In this document: positions 26,853 to 35,329 of the stretch, one piece after another
Layout of the letters: each line of letters opens with the position of its first letter
How positions within the stretch are numbered: the stretch's first letter is position 1
Origin: Prevotella sp.
GTDB lineage: Bacteria > Bacteroidota > Bacteroidia > Bacteroidales > Bacteroidaceae
Length of the DNA stretch: 64,000 nucleotides
Direction: 5' to 3'
Assembly (NCBI GenBank): GCA_017623655.1
Contig: JAGAON010000008.1
Coordinates: forward strand, 248,001-312,000
The notes under the pieces: model-generated
What the model saw: the letters and a program-made list of their open reading frames with translations, nothing else
What the model was told of the DNA's origin: nothing
Databases searched by the model: none
Program-made: the position numbers and the translations under genes

Positions 26853-29411
26853 ATGAGGAAGAAACTTAATCTCCTGTCACTGGCACTCTGCACAGGCCTT
26901 TCCTGCAATGCGCAGACACTTGCTGAGGGCGGAAACTTCAAGGACCGGATACTCCCGATGCACGGTTCCGTCACGTTGGAAACACTCCGTCAGACCGACC
27001 CCGACGCCAAAATATGGGGTGCGCAGGACGTACAAAACCGCTATATCGACAACGGTTGCGAGATAGACGGCATGAACCTGTGGGGCGGCAACGTCCACAA
27101 AGGCGAGGACGGACGTTACTATCAGTTCCTCGCAGGATGGGACGGCGTGAGAAACGCCTTCAACTACTGGTCACGCTCACACATATACCGCGTGGAATCC
27201 GCCACACCTTACGGGCCGTTCACCAACCCCACGGACATCGGCAGCGGACACAATCCGGAGGTATATCGCACCGATGACGGCACATACGTCGTCTATGCGC
27301 TGATAGGCAACAGCTCTTGCTGGCGCCACGTGAGCAAGAGTCTCAACGGCCCTTGGACGTTTGAGGAGATGCCTTACAACCTGAGAGACCGGGCATTGCT
27401 CACCGGCAGCACCACCACTTACTCCAACTGGACCTTCGCCAAGCGGCAGGACGGCAGCATGCTGTGTATGTGCCGCGGCGGAGGGATATGGATTTCGCGC
27501 GACGGATTGCAGGAATACGGTCAGGTGAAGGGCGTGTCCTGCTACCCCAACGGTGGCGGAGGCACGTTTGAAGACCCCGTGGTGTGGAAAGACGAGGTAC
27601 AGTATCACATGATTGTCAACGACTGGAAAGCGCGCACAGCCTATTACAGCCGCTCGGCAGACGGTTTCCATTGGGTGGCGGAAGACGGCATAGCATACGA
27701 CATCGACATATCAGTCCACCCCGACGGACAGCAGGAGAAGTGGTACAAGTACGAGCGTGCGCGGGTGTTTCAGGACGAATACGGGCGTGCCATACAGCTC
27801 AACATGGCGGTGATAGACACCATCAAGGCCGAGGACAAGGCCAACGACAACCACTCTTCAAAGAATATCGCCATGCCGTTGAACCCCGGTATGCGCATGA
27901 AGGTGCTCAACACGGAGCCGATTGGCACATCGACGGCGGAGATAAAGGTCATCATATATAAGGAGGAGGGATTCTCTCCGGCTGACGACCTCGATGTGGC
28001 GTCGCTGCGTTTCGGCGCTCATTCCACCGTCAACAAGGGCGGCGGAGCGTCGGTGGCGGCTCAGGCAACGGACAGTGACGGCAACCTCATACTGACATTC
28101 GCCGGCAAAGACACCGGCATCGGTGCCGGTGAGTTCGCCCCCAAGATGCTTGGCAGATACGCGGCGGGCTACACCAACCCCGCCACCCCGACGGCAAAAG
28201 CCGGCGGAATGTGCTACGGCTACGCCAGACTGCCTTACTACAACTACACGCCCGCATACCTCTCACCGCTGCTTCCCGAAGTGGGCGAAGGCAGTATGCC
28301 GACAAGCGTGCGCGTGGAGAACTACGGATTGTCCGCCTCCGCCGAGGGAATCACCGTGAAAGTGCTGACGGAAAGCGGCGTGGTTCTGGCCACCGGCACC
28401 GTGAAAGCCACCGGGCCATACGCCGGCGACAACGTGGCGCTGACGGCGGTGAAGGCAATTCCGGCAGGAAGCCAGAAACTTGTGGTGGCCTTCTACGACG
28501 GCAACACGCAGACAGACAAGCACCCCTTGCCGCTAACGGCCATCAACGCGAAGCAGGCAACGTTCTCGTCGCTCTACAATGACGCCGTGCTGCTTTACGA
28601 AAACAAGAACTTCACCAACGGCCGCGAGGCCATGTCGCAGGCCATAGCCACGGCGAAACGGTCGCTAAACAGTTTCCATGACGCAGAGTTGGCAGCCGCC
28701 TCACAGGCTCTGGAAGCGGCCATCGCCGGCTTCAAGGCCGCCAACCCCGACGTGGCCAACGTGTCATGCCGCAACTATTACATAAAAGCCGGCAACATAA
28801 CGGGCGGGAACATGTATATGTATGTGGCGGCTGACGGCACACTGGCACGCAAAAGCAGCACTGACAACAGCTGTGTCTTCTCGCTGATAACAGACGGCGA
28901 CGACAACAGGGTATATCTCTACAACCCCTCGTCAAAGCGTTTCGTGGTGGCAAAGGCCGGCAACGGCGGTTCGTTCTGGACGGCATCGGAAACCAACGCC
29001 TACCGGTTGGCGGAGGTAAAGGCAAGCGGCACGCTGACAAACGGATATACCATAAAGGGTGACCCCACGTCGGCCAACGCCTACAACTACCTCAACGCCT
29101 ACGGCGGAGCCAACCACACGGAGCTTTCCTCATACACGGAGGCGGACAAGAACAGCCAGTGGCTGCTGGTGGACTGCCCTACACAGGAATACACCTTCAA
29201 CGTGGAGAAGGTGACGACGGGGCTTGATGACTTCCTGAAAACAGCCGGGAAACTTGACGCCAACATCATAACCTCCGTGTCGGGCGTGGCGGCAGACGCA
29301 AAAACAGGAAGCGGCCGAGGCGGCAACATATACACCCTCGGCGGCGCACAGTGCGGCAAAACGGCCAAAGGCATACTGGTGATGAACAGCCGCAAATACC
29401 TTGTAAAATGA
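26853..29411 (+). CDS. Secreted beta-propeller glycoside hydrolase-like protein (GH43/GH117-like)
   Basis: An 852-residue protein with signal peptide (MRKKLNLLSLALCTGLSCNA). The N-terminal half is a five-bladed-propeller-like domain (about 40-330: EIDGMNLWGGNVHKGEDGRY, GSGHNPEVYRTDDGTYVVY, TFEDPVVWKDEVQYHMIVND). Acidic residues at blade starts resemble clan-F glycosidases. A beta-sandwich region, a helical segment (about 580-630) and a RICIN-like C-terminal domain (about 640-790) follow. The last residues GNIYTLGGAQCGKTAKGILV and YLVK match Prevotella-type C-terminal tails. The exact family is uncertain. Confidence 0.7.
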   Translation: MRKKLNLLSLALCTGLSCNAQTLAEGGNFKDRILPMHGSVTLETLRQTDPDAKIWGAQDVQNRYIDNGCEIDGMNLWGGNVHKGEDGRYYQFLAGWDGVRNAFNYWSRSHIYRVESATPYGPFTNPTDIGSGHNPEVYRTDDGTYVVYALIGNSSCWRHVSKSLNGPWTFEEMPYNLRDRALLTGSTTTYSNWTFAKRQDGSMLCMCRGGGIWISRDGLQEYGQVKGVSCYPNGGGGTFEDPVVWKDEVQYHMIVNDWKARTAYYSRSADGFHWVAEDGIAYDIDISVHPDGQQEKWYKYERARVFQDEYGRAIQLNMAVIDTIKAEDKANDNHSSKNIAMPLNPGMRMKVLNTEPIGTSTAEIKVIIYKEEGFSPADDLDVASLRFGAHSTVNKGGGASVAAQATDSDGNLILTFAGKDTGIGAGEFAPKMLGRYAAGYTNPATPTAKAGGMCYGYARLPYYNYTPAYLSPLLPEVGEGSMPTSVRVENYGLSASAEGITVKVLTESGVVLATGTVKATGPYAGDNVALTAVKAIPAGSQKLVVAFYDGNTQTDKHPLPLTAINAKQATFSSLYNDAVLLYENKNFTNGREAMSQAIATAKRSLNSFHDAELAAASQALEAAIAGFKAANPDVANVSCRNYYIKAGNITGGNMYMYVAADGTLARKSSTDNSCVFSLITDGDDNRVYLYNPSSKRFVVAKAGNGGSFWTASETNAYRLAEVKASGTLTNGYTIKGDPTSANAYNYLNAYGGANHTELSSYTEADKNSQWLLVDCPTQEYTFNVEKVTTGLDDFLKTAGKLDANIITSVSGVAADAKTGSGRGGNIYTLGGAQCGKTAKGILVMNSRKYLVK

Positions 29412-29476
29412 AGCATGGCATCCTCTGACGCCATGTCCCCGGCCATGCCGCGGAAGGCGTTGTAACAGAGCGTTTT

Positions 29477-29561
29477 GCAAAAGGGTGCTGATTACATTGT
29501 GAAAGAGGCCTGTTTACACTGTAATCAGCACCTGATTGCAATGTAATCAGCACCCTTTTAC
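29477..29561. repeat. Phased palindromic array, 4 modules
   Basis: Modules at 29477, 29499, 29521 and 29543; spacers att, act and aat. The second module has core AGGCC. Confidence 0.95.
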
Positions 29562-29609
29562 ATTGCACCCTGTAATGGAACGAAAAAGCAGGAGATTACA
29601 AACGGTAAT

Positions 29610-29726
29610 GTAGGGACGCACCTTGGTGCGTCCGCAAAAACGGAAAAGGCGGAGACTCGGACGCACCCGCTCGGCTTGGCCGCTTGCCATAGGCTTTATG
29701 CCGGCGGCAAGAAGGTGCGTCCCTAC
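29610..29726. repeat. GTAG-type REP pair with a 44-bp insertion
   Basis: The left hairpin is intact (29610-29633). The right hairpin is split after GGACGCACC (29667) by about 44 bp (29668-29711) and resumes AAGGTGCGTCCCTAC. The insert carries its own CTTGCC/GGCAAG inverted repeat. Confidence 0.8.
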
Positions 29727-29775
29727 AAGGCGTTGCAATTCAAGACACCGCATAAAACAAAACAATGATTACGAC

Positions 29776-30534
29776 ATGACGAAACGACTGACAATCCTTA
29801 CCATTCTACTCACACTGTTTCTGTGCCTCAACGCAGGCGGTAAACGCATACTGTTCATAGGCGACAGCATCACCGATGGCGGATGGGGCAACAGCGGGGG
29901 CAGCGCGAAACCGTCGGACAAACGCACGCACTGGGACCTGAACCATATCTACGGCCACAGCTATATGTTTCTGTGCGCGGCTCACTATCAGGCTGAATAT
30001 CCGGAGAAAGGCTACGAGTTCTTCAACCGCGGCATATCGGGCAACACGCTGAACGACCTTGAAAAACGCTGGGACACTGACGTGCTGGCACTGAAACCCG
30101 ATGTACTGTCGGTGCTGATAGGCACGAACGATGTTGACGTTTTTCTGAGAAACGGCGGAAAGGACTTTGACATCGCGGACTGGGAAGCGAGGTACCGCGC
30201 GCTGCTCGATACCGCACTGGCGCAGAATCCGGACCTGAGGATAGTGCTTGGCGCACCGTTCGTGGCCTGCACCGGCAAGATGCGCAAGAGCGGGAACTAT
30301 GCGGAACGCGAGCGGACGGTAAGGCTGTGCGCCGCCGCTGTGAAGCGGATAGCGCATGACTACAACGCGATATACCTGCCATACGACGTGATGTTCGCCA
30401 AGACTATCGGCAAGACACACGGCGTAAGCGACACATACTGGATATGGGACGGCATACACCCCACGGCGGCTGGACACAGACTGATGTCGGACTTATGGAT
30501 AAAAAACGCGGACAAAAGCAGGGTGATGAGATAA
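29776..30534 (+). CDS. Secreted SGNH/GDSL-family hydrolase
   Basis: A 252-residue protein with signal peptide MTKRLTILTILLTLFLCLNA. Blocks: ILFIGDSITDGGWG (nucleophile Ser), NRGISGNTLNDL, LIGTNDVD and the C-terminal WDGIHPTAAGHRLM with catalytic Asp and His. Such enzymes are often carbohydrate esterases that remove acetyl groups from glycans. The start is ATG 29776; an upstream GTG in the REP would add 51 arginine-rich residues and is rejected. It follows the propeller glycosidase. Confidence 0.9.
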   Translation: MTKRLTILTILLTLFLCLNAGGKRILFIGDSITDGGWGNSGGSAKPSDKRTHWDLNHIYGHSYMFLCAAHYQAEYPEKGYEFFNRGISGNTLNDLEKRWDTDVLALKPDVLSVLIGTNDVDVFLRNGGKDFDIADWEARYRALLDTALAQNPDLRIVLGAPFVACTGKMRKSGNYAERERTVRLCAAAVKRIAHDYNAIYLPYDVMFAKTIGKTHGVSDTYWIWDGIHPTAAGHRLMSDLWIKNADKSRVMR

Positions 30535-30573
30535 AAACACCACAAAAACGTGGCGTAAATGGAAACAAATGTG

Positions 30574-30582
30574 TAACTTTGC
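30574..30582 (+). promoter_or_regulatory. -7 box for the second BASS transporter
   Basis: TAACTTTGC about 53 bp upstream of the 30635 start. Confidence 0.6.
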
Positions 30583-30634
30583 ACCTTGAAAACAACCGGG
30601 AGCGGTATGTGACCGCAACCAAAAACCTCATAAA

Positions 30635-31501
30635 ATGAACAGTCTTTTCATCGTTCTGCCCATACTGACGCTGCTCATGTTCGACCTCGGACTGACGTTG
30701 CGGCCTCAGGATTTCCTGCTTTTAGCCAAGCGTCCGCGCGCCGTTGCCGTGGGACTGTGCGGCCAGTTGCTCGTGCTTCCGGCCATAGCCTTCGCCCTTG
30801 CGGCGGCTTTCAGTCTTCCACCTTATTTATATATAGGCGTGATATTGATTGCCTGCTGCCCCGGAGGGTCGTCAAGCAACATCTTTTCGATGATAGCCAA
30901 GGGTGACGTTGCGCTGTCAGTGTCGCTCACTGCGCTGAGTTCCGTCATCACACTTGCCACCGTACCGGTGATAATGCACTGCGCAACAACCTCCGCAGGA
31001 GAGCTGACAGGCGTGGAACTGCCCATGGGCGGCCTGCTGGCGCAGAACCTTGTGACCATGCTTGCGCCCATATTGGCGGGCATTCTGGTGAGGATGAAGT
31101 GGCAAAGGGCGGCGGAACGCATGGACGGCATATTGTCAAAGTTCGCCTTTCCGTCGCTGATGCTGCTGGCGGGACTGTTCTTCATACAGCACCATGACAC
31201 CATAGCGGAGCACTTTACGGCCCTCGGACTGTGCGTGACGGTGCTCATACTCACCGCCGTCACCGTGGCCTACTGCGGCGCCAAGGCCGCCGGACTGGAC
31301 GGCAGGGAGCGGAGAACCATAGTGATAGAGGTGGGAATGCAGAACGCGGCGCAGGCCATTGCGGTGGCCTCAAGCCCGTTTGTGTTCAACAACGGCGTCA
31401 TTGCCGTGCCCGCCATCATCTATGCGCTGATGATGAACGTGATACTTCTCGCATACGTAGGCGCATTGAAGTGGACGAAGCGGCCGGTAAAGAGTTTTTA
31501 G
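30635..31501 (+). CDS. BASS-family Na+-dependent transporter, second copy
   Basis: A 288-residue integral membrane protein with about nine to ten membrane segments. Family motifs: IACCPGGSSSNIFSMIAKGD and IEVGMQNAAQAIAVAS. It is distant from the protein at 7630-8625 (shared motifs, little else by eye), so the two are not a recent duplication. The substrate is unknown. It is followed by a separate promoter for the ACT/UPF0210 pair. Confidence 0.88.
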   Translation: MNSLFIVLPILTLLMFDLGLTLRPQDFLLLAKRPRAVAVGLCGQLLVLPAIAFALAAAFSLPPYLYIGVILIACCPGGSSSNIFSMIAKGDVALSVSLTALSSVITLATVPVIMHCATTSAGELTGVELPMGGLLAQNLVTMLAPILAGILVRMKWQRAAERMDGILSKFAFPSLMLLAGLFFIQHHDTIAEHFTALGLCVTVLILTAVTVAYCGAKAAGLDGRERRTIVIEVGMQNAAQAIAVASSPFVFNNGVIAVPAIIYALMMNVILLAYVGALKWTKRPVKSF

Positions 31502-31510
31502 GGAATTTAT

Positions 31511-31542
31511 TTGGCAGTATCATTAGTTTTTCTTACCTTTGC
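31511..31542 (+). promoter_or_regulatory. Promoter of the ACT-UPF0210 operon
   Basis: TTG at 31511-31513, a 20-bp spacer and TACCTTTGC at 31534-31542, about 62 bp upstream of the ACT gene. Confidence 0.75.
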
Positions 31543-31603
31543 AGAGACTTTGTACTTATCAAGGAAAAGGAAAGGATTAACAACACTAAAACAAGCAACA
31601 GAC

Positions 31604-31876
31604 ATGACACGTGCAATAATAACAGTCGTAGGCAAGGACACGGTCGGCATCATAGCAAAGGTATGTACGTACCTTGCCGACAGCCAGATAAACATTCTTG
31701 ACATATCACAGACCATCGTACAGGACTTCTTCAACATGATGATGATAGTGGATATGTCACGCTGCAACACCGCTTTCGAGCAGGTATCGGCCGACCTCAA
31801 CGCCATAGGCAAGGACATGGGAGTGCAGGTAAAGTGCCAGTTGGAAGACATATTCGACAAGATGCACCGCATATAA
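31604..31876 (+). CDS. ACT domain protein, UPF0237 type
   Basis: A 90-residue stand-alone ACT domain: MTRAIITVVGKDTVGIIAKV at the start, then ILDISQTIVQDFFNMMMIVD, and a final region ending KCQLEDIFDKMHRI. ACT domains bind amino acids or other small ligands and regulate partners. The start is ATG 31604. It is 24 bp upstream of the UPF0210 gene, the same pairing seen in Firmicutes. Its ligand and target are unknown. Confidence 0.88.
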   Translation: MTRAIITVVGKDTVGIIAKVCTYLADSQINILDISQTIVQDFFNMMMIVDMSRCNTAFEQVSADLNAIGKDMGVQVKCQLEDIFDKMHRI

Positions 31877-31900
31877 GGGACCTTTCAAACCGGGAAAACG

Positions 31901-33301
31901 ATGATAAACATATCCGAAGTGCTCGAAACCAACAAGATGATCGAGCGCGAAAACCTTGACGTACGCACCATAACCATGGGCATAAGCCTGCTTGACTGCG
32001 CCGACAACTCATTGGAGGTGACGTGCGAAAAGATATACAACAAGATTACGACACTTGCCCGTAACCTTGTGAAGACAGGCGAGGAGATAAGCCGTGAGTT
32101 CGCCATCCCGATAGTGAACAAGCGCATCTCCATCACGCCCATATCCCTTGTAGGCTCATCATGCTGCAAGATACCGGCAGACTATGTGGTTATTGCCAAG
32201 ACGCTTGACAAGGCGGCAAAGGAGGTCGGGGTCAACTTTCTGGGCGGATACAGTGCCATCGTGTCAAAGGGCATGACCAAAAGCGACGAGCTTCTGATAC
32301 GTTCCATACCGCAGGCCATGGCCGAGACGGAGCGGATATGCTCCAGCATCAACGTTGGTTCAACCAAGACCGGCATCAACATGGATGCCGTGCGCCTCAT
32401 GGGTGACATCATATTGCAGACTGCCGAATACACGAAAGAGCAGGATTCACTGGGCTGTGCCAAGCTCGTCGTGCTGTGTAACGCCCCTGACGACAACCCG
32501 TTCATGGCGGGAGCGTTCCACGGTGTGAGCGAGGCCGACGCCATAATAAACGTTGGTGTGTCCGGTCCCGGAGTAGTAAAGTACGCCCTTGAGCAGATGG
32601 ACAAGCACGCGGAGGTGAACAAAGCGACCGGTAACGGACTGGCAAACTTTGAGGTTCTCTGTGAGACCATAAAGAAAACGGCGTTCAAGATTACCCGTGT
32701 CGGGCAACTTGTGGCACAGGAAGCATCCAAGCGTCTGGGCGTTCCGTTCGGCATTATAGACCTGTCGCTCGCCCCGACACCGGCCATCGGCGACTCAGTA
32801 GCGGACATATTGCAGTGCATTGGCGTTGACCGTGCGGGCGCACCGGGCACTACCGCGGCGCTGGCACTGCTTAACGATCAGGTGAAGAAGGGCGGAGTGA
32901 TGGCCTCATCATACGTCGGCGGACTGTCGGGAGCCTTCATTCCCGTGTCGGAAGACCAGGGAATGATAGACGCAGTGGCAGCGGGCGCACTGACAATAGA
33001 GAAACTTGAAGCCATGACGTGCGTCTGTTCCGTAGGCCTTGACATGATAGCCATACCGGGAGACACGCCCGCCACCACGATAGCGGGCATCATAGCGGAC
33101 GAGAGTGCCATAGGCATGATAAACCAAAAGACCACCGCCGTGCGCATAATACCGGTGATAGGAAAGAGCGTAGGGGACACCGTTGAGTTCGGAGGACTGC
33201 TCGGCTATGCGCCGATAATGCCGGTAAACACGTTCAACTGCGACCGCCTCGTGAACCGCGGGGGGCGCATTCCCGCACCGATACACAGTTTCAAGAACTG
33301 A
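31901..33301 (+). CDS. UPF0210 (DUF711, PFL-like) family protein
   Basis: A 466-residue soluble protein of the UPF0210 family, which has a fold related to pyruvate formate-lyase-type barrels. Recognisable blocks: [82 protein letters not shown] and [20 protein letters not shown]. It is paired with the ACT protein and followed 37 bp later by diaminopimelate dehydrogenase. The biochemical function is not known to me; amino-acid-related regulation or metabolism is inferred from its partners. Confidence 0.88.
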   Translation: MINISEVLETNKMIERENLDVRTITMGISLLDCADNSLEVTCEKIYNKITTLARNLVKTGEEISREFAIPIVNKRISITPISLVGSSCCKIPADYVVIAKTLDKAAKEVGVNFLGGYSAIVSKGMTKSDELLIRSIPQAMAETERICSSINVGSTKTGINMDAVRLMGDIILQTAEYTKEQDSLGCAKLVVLCNAPDDNPFMAGAFHGVSEADAIINVGVSGPGVVKYALEQMDKHAEVNKATGNGLANFEVLCETIKKTAFKITRVGQLVAQEASKRLGVPFGIIDLSLAPTPAIGDSVADILQCIGVDRAGAPGTTAALALLNDQVKKGGVMASSYVGGLSGAFIPVSEDQGMIDAVAAGALTIEKLEAMTCVCSVGLDMIAIPGDTPATTIAGIIADESAIGMINQKTTAVRIIPVIGKSVGDTVEFGGLLGYAPIMPVNTFNCDRLVNRGGRIPAPIHSFKN

Positions 33302-33338
33302 CAATACAGATATAACAAAACAATACAAACAAGCAAAA

Positions 33339-34238
33339 ATGAAGAAAATCAGAGCAGCCGTAGTAGGTTACGGCAACATCGGAAAGTTCACTATCGAGGC
33401 ACTTGAGGCCGCAGCGGACTTTGAAATCGCAGGAGTAGTGCGCCGCAACGGCGCAGAGAACAAGCCCGCAGAGCTGGCACAGTACGACGTTGTGAAGGAC
33501 ATCACGGAGTTGAAGGACGTCGATGTGGCCATCCTTGCCACGCCGACACGCTCCTGTCAGGAGTATGCGGAGAAGATATTGGCCATGGGAATCAACACTG
33601 TTGACTCCTTCGACATACACACTTCCATCGTGGATTACCGCCGTTCGCTCATGCCTATCTGCAAAGAGCACGGCACGGTGGCAGTCATCGCGGCAGGATG
33701 GGATCCTGGTTCTGACTCGGTTGTGCGCACATTGATGCAGAGCCTCGCCCCGAAAGGACTGTCATACACCAACTTCGGCCCAGGACGTTCCATGGGTCAC
33801 TCCGTCTGCGTGCGTTCCAAAGAAGGCGTGAAGGACGCCCTTTCCATGACAATCCCTGTCGGTGAGGGCATACACCGCCGCATGGTATATGTGGAGTTGG
33901 AGGAAGGTGCCGACCTTGAGAAGGTCACCGCCGCCATAAAGGCAGACCCATACTTCGCCAATGACGAGACACACGTGTTCCAAGTAGCAAGCGTTGACGA
34001 CCTCAATGATGTCGGCCACGGCGTAAATCTCGTGCGGAAGGGCGTGAGCGGAAAGACACACAACCAGCTGTTCGAGTTCAACATGAAAATCAACAACCCC
34101 GCCCTCACGGCTCAGGTGCTTGTCAACGTGGCACGCGCCTCCATGCGTCAGCAGCCGGGTTGCTACACGATGGTAGAGATACCTGTCATAGATTACCTCG
34201 CCGGTGAGCGTGAAGACCTCATAGCACACCTCGTGTAA
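33339..34238 (+). CDS. ddh: meso-diaminopimelate D-dehydrogenase
   Basis: NADPH-dependent enzyme that interconverts tetrahydrodipicolinate plus ammonia and meso-diaminopimelate, a one-step route to lysine and peptidoglycan precursor. The 299-residue protein has the Rossmann motif VVGYGNIGKFTIEAL, VAILATPTRSC, AAGWDPGSDSVVRTLMQSL and TNFGPGRSMGHSV. Length is slightly below the usual 320. It is followed by a strong terminator. Co-direction with the ACT and UPF0210 genes suggests a link to amino-acid metabolism. Confidence 0.93.
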   Translation: MKKIRAAVVGYGNIGKFTIEALEAAADFEIAGVVRRNGAENKPAELAQYDVVKDITELKDVDVAILATPTRSCQEYAEKILAMGINTVDSFDIHTSIVDYRRSLMPICKEHGTVAVIAAGWDPGSDSVVRTLMQSLAPKGLSYTNFGPGRSMGHSVCVRSKEGVKDALSMTIPVGEGIHRRMVYVELEEGADLEKVTAAIKADPYFANDETHVFQVASVDDLNDVGHGVNLVRKGVSGKTHNQLFEFNMKINNPALTAQVLVNVARASMRQQPGCYTMVEIPVIDYLAGEREDLIAHLV

Positions 34239-34259
34239 GGCATATCACCCATATAATAT

Positions 34260-34318
34260 AATGTGGTTACACAACGCCAGCCCCCATAGCGGGACGGCGT
34301 TGCGTAACCACATTTTTT
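34260..34318 (+). terminator. Terminator after ddh
   Basis: AATGTGGTTAC and CAACGCC pair with GGCGTTG and GTAACCACATT, followed by TTTT. Confidence 0.88.
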
Positions 34319-34356
34319 GTTTCCTTGCCAAACGTTGGGGGCCTGATGACCCGATT

Positions 34357-34437
34357 GTAGAGACGATGTATTACATCGTCTCACCACCAATATCACCTAT
34401 TTTTGTTTATTGAGACGATGTAATACATCGTCTCTAC
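34357..34437. repeat. GTAG-type REP pair, third stem type
   Basis: GTA followed by the hairpin arms GAGACGATGTA and TACATCGTCTC around a single T, with an inverted copy ending CTCTAC at 34437. Same layout as the other REP pairs but an AT-richer stem. Confidence 0.85.
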
Positions 34438-34506
34438 AAGCGGGACAAACACCGTACATAAGCGGGAAAACAACCTATTGAAATCAAGGCACATACAAAG
34501 GCCAAA

Positions 34507-34591
34507 ACAATCAGCACCTGATTGCGGTGTAATCAGGTGCCAATCACACTGCAATCAGGTGCTGTTTACAAGGTAATCAGGTGCTGATTAC
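34507..34591. repeat. Phased palindromic array, 4 modules
   Basis: Modules at 34507, 34529, 34551 and 34573; spacers ggt, act and aag. It lacks AAAAG/CTTTT arms at both ends. It lies between the convergent ddh and NUDIX genes. Confidence 0.95.
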
Positions 34592-34620
34592 ATTCCGGCC
34601 GGTTCCCCGCCGCGCAATCA

Positions 34621-35193
34621 TCATATCAAGCCTTTCAGCGCGACTATCTCCTTTTCAAACATCGGGGTAAAGACATCCCTGCCGATGTTGCCGTAAATCT
34701 CATCCATAGTCCAGAACCTTCCGCCCGCAGTCTCGGTGCGGGAAGGTGACAATTCGCCGTCGAATGTCGCGGCAAAAACATACACCAGTTCCCTTTCTAT
34801 GTCGCTCTCATAGACGTATTTCAACAACATACGCGGCACATAGCAGCCTGGCGCGAGACCTATCTCCTCATACACCTCCCGCGCCAGCGCCTCACCTACG
34901 GTCTCCCCATAGTCTATATGCCCGCCGGTGGCGGTGTCCCACTTGTCCGGCTGCACCTCCTTCCATGCCGCGCGGTGCTGCAAATACAGCTCGCCACGGC
35001 CGTTGAACACGTGCAGATGCACCACCGGGTGAAGTCGCTTGCTGCCGCAATGCGCCTCGGCGCGTGTCATACAGCCCGTAACATTGCCATCTACATCTAC
35101 CACGGGGAAGCGCTCTTCCTTGGCATCCGCCTCAACAAGGTGGCGTTCTCCAAGCCCCGCCAGCTCACTATTGTCCTCTATATTCATTGCCAT
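34621..35193 (-). CDS. NUDIX hydrolase
   Basis: A 190-residue NUDIX protein. The Nudix box GHIDYGETVGEALAREVYEE is complete, with the metal-binding Glu residues of the helix. The region before it (LHVFNGRGELYLQHRAAWKE) resembles isopentenyl-diphosphate isomerase-like NUDIX proteins of the YfcD type. The substrate is unknown. A TAATTTTGC box lies about 20 bp upstream on the minus strand. Confidence 0.9.
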   Translation of the reverse strand: MAMNIEDNSELAGLGERHLVEADAKEERFPVVDVDGNVTGCMTRAEAHCGSKRLHPVVHLHVFNGRGELYLQHRAAWKEVQPDKWDTATGGHIDYGETVGEALAREVYEEIGLAPGCYVPRMLLKYVYESDIERELVYVFAATFDGELSPSRTETAGGRFWTMDEIYGNIGRDVFTPMFEKEIVALKGLI

Positions 35194-35213
35194 CGGTCAT
35201 GTTTTATGATGCG

Positions 35214-35222
35214 GCAAAATTA
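35214..35222 (-). promoter_or_regulatory. -7 box for the NUDIX gene
   Basis: The minus strand reads TAATTTTGC, about 20 bp upstream of the start. Confidence 0.55.
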
Positions 35223-35286
35223 CAAAAATAATCCGTTCCGCACAACTTTAAGCGCGGCAAATGGCGTGTTTCTCACTTTTTTTGCA

Positions 35287-35295
35287 TAACTTTGC
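35287..35295 (+). promoter_or_regulatory. -7 box for the GH105-DUF4861 gene
   Basis: TAACTTTGC about 35 bp before the ATG at 35330. Confidence 0.65.
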
Positions 35296-35329
35296 AGGCA
35301 TAACCGTATAACAATAAAAACAAATCATA

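Noticed and set aside
29623-29775. GTG start for the SGNH hydrolase
   Set aside because: It would translate the REP and add 51 basic residues in front of a perfect signal peptide at 29776.
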